Shown: one piece after another, positions 51,682 to 57,235 of the stretch
How positions within the stretch are numbered: position 1 is the first letter of the stretch
Layout: each line of letters begins with the position of its first letter
Assembly (NCBI GenBank): GCA_031400505.1
Contig: JANNPZ010000028.1
Location: forward strand, 1-57,235
Reading direction: 5' to 3'
DNA from: JAIYDJ01 sp031400505
GTDB lineage: Bacteria > Pseudomonadota > Alphaproteobacteria > Rhodobacterales > Rhodobacteraceae
Length of the DNA: 57,235 nt
The notes under the pieces: generated by a model
The model's input: the letters and a program-made list of their open reading frames with translations, nothing else
Databases searched by the model: none
What the model was told of the DNA's origin: nothing
Made by a program: the position numbers and the translations under genes

Positions 51682-52596
51682 ATGCGCCTTGAATGGTTGG
51701 ACGATTTGCTGGCAGTCGCTGAAACCGGTTCGTTCCAAGAGGCGGCAATCCGCCGCCACTTGACACAGTCGGCATTCTCTCGCCGAATCCAGCATATCGA
51801 GGCGCATGTCGGGGTCGAACTCTTTGATCGCAGCCGCAAACCCGTCCAGTTGCATCCGGGTGTCGAGGTACAGCGCGACCAGATCGCGCGCCTGGCCCAA
51901 GACCTGCGCCAACTGGTGATCAATCTGCGCCGGGGCGACGGGCTGGCCAGCAACCGGATCACCATCGCCAGTCAGCACGCGCTGACCACCGCGCTGACGC
52001 CGCATATCCTGAAGGCGATCCATGCCCGCCATGCTGATCTGCATGTCCGCCTGCGGTCTGCCAATCTTGACGAGTGTTTTGCACTCTTGCTGTCACGGCA
52101 AGCGGATATCGTGCTCGGTTACCGCTTGCCGGACGAGCCGCACCCGATTGGCGACAGTTTTGTCGAAACCGCCGTGATCGGCACCGATCAGTTGATCCCG
52201 GTGATCGCTGCGGGCGCAACCGGCACCCTGCACGCCCAGATCGCGACAGGCGAGCTGCCCTATGTAGCCTACCCCGAAGAGGTGTTTCTGGGGCAATTGC
52301 TGGAACGCTTAATCCTGCCCGACCTGCGCCGCCGCCTGCACCCTGTGCCCAAGGCCGAAACCGCCCTGACGCTGGCAGCGCTGGAACTGGCCGCCGTTGG
52401 CGTTGCGGCGGCTTGGGTGCCAGCTTCGCTTGCCAAGTCGCGCATCGCGGATGGCAGCCTTACCGATCTGTCTGCAATCCTGCCAACGCATGAGATGCAA
52501 GTTACCGCCGTCAGATTGTTTGGCGAAGTCAGCACGATTGCGGTTTCGGTCTGGCAAGAGATCGCAGAGCCGCCTGCGCCACCCCATCCGCTCTGA
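51682..52596 (+). CDS. LysR family regulator of the sulfonate operon (CuyR-like)
   Basis: A 304-residue LTTR. The N-terminal HTH is MRLEWLDDLLAVAETGSFQEAAIRRHLTQSAFSRRIQHIEAHVGVELFDRSRKPVQLHPG; the rest is the two-lobed co-inducer domain (RITIASQHALTTALTPHILKAIHARHADLHVRLRSANLDECFALLLSRQADIVLGY). GGGAGAAG precedes ATG 51682. Divergent from cuyA with a T-N11-A palindrome between them, so it most likely activates the operon in response to a sulfonate or pathway intermediate. Confidence 0.86.
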   Translation: MRLEWLDDLLAVAETGSFQEAAIRRHLTQSAFSRRIQHIEAHVGVELFDRSRKPVQLHPGVEVQRDQIARLAQDLRQLVINLRRGDGLASNRITIASQHALTTALTPHILKAIHARHADLHVRLRSANLDECFALLLSRQADIVLGYRLPDEPHPIGDSFVETAVIGTDQLIPVIAAGATGTLHAQIATGELPYVAYPEEVFLGQLLERLILPDLRRRLHPVPKAETALTLAALELAAVGVAAAWVPASLAKSRIADGSLTDLSAILPTHEMQVTAVRLFGEVSTIAVSVWQEIAEPPAPPHPL

Positions 52597-52628
52597 TGCA
52601 CAAGACCCAACCTGCCGGTCAAGATGAA

Positions 52629-52705
52629 TGGTGATCCCGGCGTGACTCGAACACGCAACATTTCGCTTAGAAGGCGAATGCTCTATCCAGTTGAGCTACG
52701 GGACC
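52629..52705 (-). tRNA. tRNA-Arg (TCT)
   Basis: A 77-base cloverleaf on the minus strand: acceptor GGTCCCG paired with CGGGATC, D arm GCTC...GAGC, anticodon stem TCGCC/... with loop CTTCTAA (anticodon TCT), T arm GCGTG-TTCGAGT-CACGC, A73 and encoded CCA. It reads AGA/AGG codons. Confidence 0.94.
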
Positions 52706-52714
52706 GTGATTCCC

Positions 52715-52743
52715 CTGATAGCGGTCCGCAAAACGGTTCGCAA
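52715..52743 (-). promoter_or_regulatory. Probable sigma-70 promoter of tRNA-Arg
   Basis: On the minus strand TTGCGA (52743-52738), 17-base spacer, TATCAG (52720-52715), then 9 bases to the tRNA 5' end. Position is right for a stable-RNA promoter. Confidence 0.5.
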
Positions 52744-52863
52744 CGACTCGCCGACTTCGGTTGCTTGCTTGGCGCTTTTCATCTGCGGCATAGCGGGGCT
52801 GCTGACATTGCGTGCGGCACTTCGGACAGTCCCAATGGCCGGTCTTCCGCCCCGGAAAACTGG

Positions 52864-53340
52864 CTAGGTCAGGTCCTTTGTCATAAAGACACTGTTTGGG
52901 TCATCCCAATAGCCTTCAAACGGCGGGCATTCCACAAAACCGGCCTTGGCATACAACTTCCGCGCCGCGACAAAAGTTGGTTGCACCCCGGTTTCAAGGC
53001 TAAGCCGCGCGAAACCCGATTGCGCCGCATCTGACAGCAAATGATCCAGCATCAGTTTCGACAGGCCCCGCCCGCGCGCCTCGGTCAGGACATGCATCGA
53101 CTTGATTTCCGCATGATCCGCGTCAATCCGTTTGATTGCCCCCATTGCCACCGGCACCCCGGCCTCGCGCAGAACGAAAAAGCTGACCGCGGGAATTGCC
53201 AACTGGGCCGCATCCATCATGTGAATGCTCTCGGGCGGCGTGTCCGAGTGCATATCTGCCGTGTGGCGCGTCATCAGCAACGCAAGATCTGCGCCAAGCG
53301 GGCTTTCGCGGGCAATCGTTCCCTTGTCGCGGTCCGTCAT
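52864..53340 (-). CDS. GNAT family N-acetyltransferase
   Basis: A 158-residue acetyl-CoA dependent acetyltransferase. The GNAT core is visible: IDADHAEIKSMHVLTEARGRGLSKLMLDHLLSDAAQSGFARLSLETG, including motif A RGRGLSKLMLD (pyrophosphate-binding Q/RxxGxG/A), and the C-terminal AARKLYAKAGFVECPPFEGY. The substrate is unknown. ATG 53340 overlaps the stop of the upstream complex I gene (TGATG); an alternative ATG at 53352 is possible. Confidence 0.85.
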   Translation of the reverse strand: MTDRDKGTIARESPLGADLALLMTRHTADMHSDTPPESIHMMDAAQLAIPAVSFFVLREAGVPVAMGAIKRIDADHAEIKSMHVLTEARGRGLSKLMLDHLLSDAAQSGFARLSLETGVQPTFVAARKLYAKAGFVECPPFEGYWDDPNSVFMTKDLT

Positions 53341-53651
53341 CAATGCGTCCATGCACCCTTGCGGTCGGTCGCGAAATTTTCGCCATAACCGCGCTGCCGG
53401 ATGGTCGGCTTGCGCGCCTGCGGCTGGGCAACATCGAATTCGATCCCATGGGACCGTGCGTATTCCTCGGCCGCGTCACAGGTGTCAAAGCGCAGTTTGA
53501 CCTGAGTTTGCGTGTCGTTGCTGCTGGTCCAGCCCATCAGCGGATCGACTACACGTGCGCTGGCCGGGGCAAATTCCAAAACCCACCCCTTGGCCTTGGC
53601 GGTTCCTGACTGCATCGCAGTCCTGGCGGGTTGATAAATCCGGGCGCGCAT
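53340..53651 (-). CDS. ETC complex I accessory subunit, NDUFS4-like
   Basis: A 103-residue protein of the NDUFS4/18-kDa family, an accessory subunit of alphaproteobacterial NADH:quinone oxidoreductase. Recognisable features: ARIYQPARTAMQSG at the N-terminus, WVLEF, PLMGWTSSNDTQTQVKLRFDTCDAAEEYARSHGIEFDV. It sits apart from the nuo operon, as is usual for these accessory genes. It is the first gene of a two-gene unit with the GNAT acetyltransferase. Confidence 0.9.
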   Translation of the reverse strand: MRARIYQPARTAMQSGTAKAKGWVLEFAPASARVVDPLMGWTSSNDTQTQVKLRFDTCDAAEEYARSHGIEFDVAQPQARKPTIRQRGYGENFATDRKGAWTH

Positions 53652-53957
53652 TGAAAATCTCCTGAAAGGACACCGTCGTTATTCCCAATTCACCGGAAAA
53701 AGGCAAGATGCTGTCAACGGATCGCGGGGAGTGTGGGTGGGGTGTGGTGCGATCCGCCGACAGCGGTTGGTGCTGCTTGCCACATCAACTTGTCGCAAAA
53801 CTTCGCAGAACGCAACCAGAACATTCGACTTTGAACTTCGCTTTAGCTAAGATTGAAACGGATTTGGTAACCCGTTGGCAATGCCGCTTGACGCGCGCGC
53901 TTCTTGCAACCCTCCCGAAATGCCGCAACTCTGTGATCAGCCCCCCAAGGATGCACG
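53652..53957. other. Divergent spacer between the NDUFS4-like gene and uvrB
   Basis: A 306-base spacer with no credible gene. It holds the promoters of both neighbours and a perfect SOS box at 53808-53822. An AT-rich stretch (53820-53860) probably contains the uvrB core promoter; hexamers are not clear enough to name. Confidence 0.6.
53808..53822 (+). promoter_or_regulatory. LexA (SOS) box upstream of uvrB
   Basis: GAAC-GCAACCA-GAAC, a perfect match to the alphaproteobacterial LexA site (GTTC-N7-GTTC read on the other strand). It lies 135 bases before the uvrB ATG. uvrB is an SOS gene in many bacteria, so regulation of excision repair by LexA is expected. Confidence 0.8.
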
Positions 53958-56147
53958 ATGCACAACAACGCCCCCGATCATCTGCCCGCCACGACAGCCG
54001 TGCAACCTTTGCGTCGCGAGAAACTGGAAGGCGGCCAACGCTTTGTTCTGAAATCGGAATTTCAGGCGGCAGGCGACCAGCCCACCGCTATCGCCGAACT
54101 GACCAGCGGCATCCGTCAGGGTGAACACGATCAGGTCCTTCTCGGCGCCACCGGCACCGGCAAGACCTTTACCATGGCCCGCATCATCGAGGAAACCCAG
54201 CGCCCCGCCATCATCCTTGCGCCCAACAAGACGCTTGCCGCACAATTATACGGCGAATTCAAGAACTTCTTCCCCGAAAACGCCGTCGAATACTTCGTCA
54301 GCTACTATGACTACTACCAACCCGAGGCTTACGTCGCCCGCACCGACACCTTCATCGAGAAGGAATCGCAGATCAACGAACAGATCGACCGGATGCGCCA
54401 CTCCGCCACCCGGGCGCTGCTGGAGCGTGACGACGTGATCATCGTGGCCTCGGTCAGTTGCATCTACGGCATAGGCTCGGTCGAAACCTATTCCGCGATG
54501 ACGCAAGACCTCAAGGTCGGCGCACACTACGACCAGCGCCAGGTGATCGGCGAACTCGTCGCCCAAGCCTACAAACGCAACGACGCAGGGTTTCAGCGCG
54601 GCAGCTTCCGCGTCCGGGGCGACAGCGTCGAGGTCTGGCCCGCCCACCTCGAAGACCGCGCCTGGCGGTTTTCCTTCTTCGGCGAGGACCTCGAATCCAT
54701 CACCGAATTCGACCCCCTCACCGGCGCACGCACCGACAGCTTCAAGCAAATCCGCATCTACGCCAACTCGCACTACGTCACCCCCCGCCCCACCATGCAG
54801 CAGGCGATCCTCGGGATCAAAAAGGAACTCCGCCAGACGCTTGACCTCATGGTCCTCAATGGCAAACTCCTCGAGGCGCAACGCCTTGAACAACGATGCT
54901 CCTTCGACATCGAAATGCTCGAAGCCACCGGCGTCTGCAACGGGATCGAGAACTACTCGCGCTACCTCACGGGCCGCGCCCCCGGCGAGCCGCCCCCCAC
55001 CCTCTTCGAATTCATCCCCGACAACGCCATCGTCTTCGCCGACGAATCCCACGTCAGCGTCCCGCAAATCGGCGGCATGTACAAAGGCGACTACCGCCGC
55101 AAATTCACCCTCGCCGAACACGGCTTCCGCCTGCCCTCCTGCATGGACAACCGCCCGCTGAAGTTCGAGGAATGGGACGCCATGCGCCCGCAAACCATCT
55201 TCGTCTCCGCCACCCCCGCCGCGTGGGAGCTGGAGCAAACCGGCGGCAGCTTCACCGAACAGGTCATCCGCCCCACCGGCCTCGTCGACCCGCAGATCGA
55301 AATCCGCCCCGTCGAGATGCAGGTCGACGACCTCCTGGACGAAATCCGCCGCGTCGCAGCCCTCGGCCTGCGCGTCCTCGTCACCACCCTGACCAAACGA
55401 ATGGCCGAGGACCTCACCGAATACTTCCACGAACAGGGCATCCGCATCCGCTACATGCACTCCGACATCGACACGATCGAGCGCATAGAAATCCTCCGCG
55501 ACCTCCGCCTCGGCGCCTTCGACGTCCTCGTCGGCATCAACCTGCTGCGAGAGGGCCTCGACATCCCCGAATGCGGCCTCGTCGCCATCCTCGACGCCGA
55601 CAAGGAAGGCTTCCTGCGCTCGGAAACCTCCCTGATCCAGACCATCGGCCGCGCCGCCCGCAACTCCGACGGCCGCGTGATCATGTACGCCGACCGCATC
55701 ACCGGCAGCATGGAGCGCGCGATAGGCGAGACCACCCGCCGCCGCGACAAACAGATCGCCTACAACACCCTGCACGGCATCACCCCCACCACCATCCGCA
55801 AGAACGTCGAGGATGTGCTGCTGGGCATCTACGCCGGCGACACCGATCAGGCGCGGATCACCGCCAAGATCGACAAACCGATGATCGGCAACAATTTGGC
55901 CACCCACGTCGCAGGCCTGCGCACCGCCATGCGCAAAGCCGCCGAGAACCTGGACTTCGAAGAAGCCGCCCGGTTGCGGGATGAGGTGAAACGGCTGGAG
56001 GCGGTGGAACTGGCAATAGCCGACGATCCCTTGGCCCGGCAGTCTGTGGTCGAGGAAGCGGTGGAAGAAGCCGTCTCCCGGGCGGGGCGGAGTACGGGGG
56101 GGAGGGCCGGGATGCGGGGGGGGAAGCGGAGTAACAGGGGGAGGTGA
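53958..56147 (+). CDS. uvrB: Excinuclease ABC subunit UvrB
   Basis: A 729-residue damage-verifying helicase of nucleotide excision repair. Features in order: Walker A GATGTGKT (63-70), the beta-hairpin YYDYYQPEAYV, helicase motifs (IVFADESHV DEAD-like box, FVSATPAAWELEQTG, IRYMHSDIDTIERIEILRDLRLGAFDVLVGINLLREGLD, QTIGRAARNSDGRVIMYADRITGSM), and the C-terminal UvrC-binding UVR motif ENLDFEEAARLRDEVKRLE. Full length. The tail after residue about 690 is rich in Arg and Gly. Confidence 0.97.
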   Translation: MHNNAPDHLPATTAVQPLRREKLEGGQRFVLKSEFQAAGDQPTAIAELTSGIRQGEHDQVLLGATGTGKTFTMARIIEETQRPAIILAPNKTLAAQLYGEFKNFFPENAVEYFVSYYDYYQPEAYVARTDTFIEKESQINEQIDRMRHSATRALLERDDVIIVASVSCIYGIGSVETYSAMTQDLKVGAHYDQRQVIGELVAQAYKRNDAGFQRGSFRVRGDSVEVWPAHLEDRAWRFSFFGEDLESITEFDPLTGARTDSFKQIRIYANSHYVTPRPTMQQAILGIKKELRQTLDLMVLNGKLLEAQRLEQRCSFDIEMLEATGVCNGIENYSRYLTGRAPGEPPPTLFEFIPDNAIVFADESHVSVPQIGGMYKGDYRRKFTLAEHGFRLPSCMDNRPLKFEEWDAMRPQTIFVSATPAAWELEQTGGSFTEQVIRPTGLVDPQIEIRPVEMQVDDLLDEIRRVAALGLRVLVTTLTKRMAEDLTEYFHEQGIRIRYMHSDIDTIERIEILRDLRLGAFDVLVGINLLREGLDIPECGLVAILDADKEGFLRSETSLIQTIGRAARNSDGRVIMYADRITGSMERAIGETTRRRDKQIAYNTLHGITPTTIRKNVEDVLLGIYAGDTDQARITAKIDKPMIGNNLATHVAGLRTAMRKAAENLDFEEAARLRDEVKRLEAVELAIADDPLARQSVVEEAVEEAVSRAGRSTGGRAGMRGGKRSNRGR

Positions 56148-56266
56148 AAGAGGGTAACCATTGATCTCAGTTCACTTCCTTCATCTTATTCGCGTGAGAC
56201 GATGCACAGCCCGAAACGTGAATATACAAACCGCCAATAGCAACTCGGTAAGTGAAAGGTCATACG

Positions 56267-57028
56267 GTGGAAGACGATATCCCCAAAATTGAGCAACCAC
56301 AGAAGCTGACTCAACGAATTTCTGCTTTAGTGAGAGCGCGTCTACTGTTCCAAAGAGAGGTGTCGATTGACAGAGGAGGGGATAGTAAGTTCGACGAAGC
56401 CAATTTTCAGCGATTGATCCAAGTCAAAAGTCAAGTTGATGCGGAGATGTCAAAGATGCTCGTATCCGCAGCAGCTCTAACCCTTCTGCTCTATTTGGTT
56501 GGCGCCGGAATCAATCCAGAACTTCCGGTTTGGGGTATACAAATATCGGGAGTACCTGGCATTCTTTTGTTTCTCGCCGTCGCAAGTGCATTTAATGTCG
56601 CTTTGGCAACTTACGCGTTCTTCAACTCACAAACTTATGCGGCGTTGATAGACCAATTTGTTCTCAAGGAGACAAGAGAGGGCGTACTTGACGTCGATAT
56701 GCTGAAGGCAAGTTACGAGAAAGAATGGTTGATCTTCAAAGTTCTCAGGCGGGATTTTTCGTTTTACGCTCCCGTCCATATACAGGTAGGTTGGCTCGGT
56801 CGAACCTTGAATTCAATTACATTCGTAAGCATGGTGTTGATCTCCACCTCGCCCTCCTATATTTTGGTCCTTGCTCAGCCATATCTCACGCTAACTCTGT
56901 TACCAAATGACTGGGGATCAGTTCTTGCTAAGGGGTTTTCTTTGGCATGTTCTTTGAGCGTATTCCTGCTAATCACTGTTACTCAATTCAAATTCAAAAG
57001 TGAACAAGACTTGGATCAGCAAACGTAG
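56267..57028 (+). CDS. Unknown integral membrane protein, low-GC
   Basis: A 253-residue protein of no recognised family with about four hydrophobic helices: MLVSAAALTLLLYLVGAGI, GILLFLAVASAFNVALATYAFF, a pair in SITFVSMVLISTSPSYILVLAQPYLTLTLL and FSLACSLSVFLLITVTQF. The N-terminal 70 residues are charged, probably cytosolic. GTG 56267 is chosen because AAAGG lies 7 bases upstream; GTG 56252 is the alternative. Sampled lines are about 48% G+C, clearly below the local average, and an IS begins just downstream, so it is probably recently acquired. Function unknown. Confidence 0.6.
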   Translation: MEDDIPKIEQPQKLTQRISALVRARLLFQREVSIDRGGDSKFDEANFQRLIQVKSQVDAEMSKMLVSAAALTLLLYLVGAGINPELPVWGIQISGVPGILLFLAVASAFNVALATYAFFNSQTYAALIDQFVLKETREGVLDVDMLKASYEKEWLIFKVLRRDFSFYAPVHIQVGWLGRTLNSITFVSMVLISTSPSYILVLAQPYLTLTLLPNDWGSVLAKGFSLACSLSVFLLITVTQFKFKSEQDLDQQT

Positions 57029-57109
57029 GGTGCGCTCCCCCGCCCACCCTCAAGCCACCCGCCCATCTCCACCCAAATCCCCCCGCCCCGCCAGCCCCCT
57101 CAGTCAGAA

Positions 57110-57235
57110 CAGTTGTCGCCTGCACTACTTTTGAAAGTATACCCTGAGGCGGGCGGGACAGGATGACGGGTTGGCGTATTCACCGGAGAGGAAGGCAGCG
57201 GTTCTGACGAAGATGCTGCCGCCGAACAACATGCC
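57110..57235 (+). mobile_element. Left end of an IS3-like insertion sequence, cut by the window end
   Basis: A transposase start near the right edge (57171) marks the beginning of an insertion sequence. The left boundary is guessed: terminal repeats cannot be confirmed without the other end. The sequence before it (57029-57110) is an unremarkable C-rich stretch. Confidence 0.4.
57171..57235 (+). CDS. IS3-family-like transposase OrfA, N-terminal fragment
   Basis: Twenty-one codons are present before the window ends, reading AYSPERKAAVLTKMLPPNNM after a TTG start with AGGA upstream. The run SPERKAAVLTKMLPPNNM resembles the start of OrfA HTH proteins of IS3-type elements. It is truncated by the window edge, not known to be broken. 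Confidence 0.55.
   Translation, partial: MAYSPERKAAVLTKMLPPNNM

Noticed and set aside
54246..55907. 553-codon minus-strand open frame across uvrB
   Set aside because: Codon-bias shadow of uvrB; valine/alanine/glycine/aspartate-rich, no motifs.

Overview
The window is a chromosomal segment of high-GC alphaproteobacterial DNA. It is most likely from the order Rhodobacterales (Roseobacter/Rhodobacter relatives). The evidence is protein-family content (MmcB, SdhE, an NDUFS4-type complex I protein, an LdtR-like MarR regulator, a DUF6324-like small protein), the tad pilus gene order, a tRNA-His without G-1 and with A73, and a GTTC-N7-GTTC type SOS box. No rRNA, CRISPR array or prophage is visible. 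Three tRNA genes are present (His-GTG, Leu-TAA, Arg-TCT), all on the minus strand.

Layout. 1-2.6 kb: xylose-type ABC binding protein gene xylF diverging from a ROK repressor gene. 2.6-4.3 kb: tRNA-His, a small conserved protein, mmcB, and a secreted YHS-domain protein. 4.4-7.7 kb: riboflavin operon ribE-hypothetical-ribB-ribH-nusB, read leftwards. 7.8-12.4 kb: capsule export genes of KpsS, Wza/KpsD and KpsC type. 12.5-15.0 kb: MarR regulator and sdhE (leftwards), then an aspartate-type aminotransferase and a small protein (rightwards). 15.1-17.9 kb: class III aminotransferase plus a glutamine synthetase-like ligase, then tRNA-Leu. 18.1-19.7 kb: two-subunit CoA-transferase interrupted by a small low-GC reading frame. 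19.9-20.7 kb: lytic transglycosylase. 21.0-33.3 kb: Flp/Tad pilus locus with two pilins, cpaB, cpaC, OmpA-like lipoprotein, cpaE, cpaF, tadB, tadC, tadD, a second TPR lipoprotein, cpaA and an AAA+ ATPase; no TadE/F/G minor pilin is present. 33.4-36.7 kb: 5-formyl-THF cyclo-ligase, MgtE and guanine deaminase.

36.9-44.6 kb is the most unusual segment. A LuxR-type regulator is followed by a tightly packed four-gene operon of exported proteins: a di-heme cytochrome c peroxidase/RoxA-like protein, a metzincin metalloprotease, a subtilisin-like protease and a trypsin-like protease. I know of no described system with this composition.

44.7-52.6 kb looks like an organosulfonate catabolic operon read leftwards: cuyA-like cysteate sulfo-lyase, Asp/Glu-racemase family protein, Tau/Ssu-type ABC importer, HpsN-like (HisD family) dehydrogenase and a YeiH-type exporter. 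A divergent LysR gene carries an adjacent T-N11-A palindrome. The implied pathway is uptake of a C3 sulfonate, oxidation or racemisation, desulfonation to pyruvate, ammonia and sulfite, and export of the sulfur oxyanion.

52.6-57.2 kb: tRNA-Arg, a GNAT acetyltransferase, the NDUFS4-like gene, uvrB with a perfect SOS box, a low-GC membrane protein of unknown function, and the first codons of an IS3-like transposase OrfA cut by the window end. All calls are by reading alone; no database search was run.
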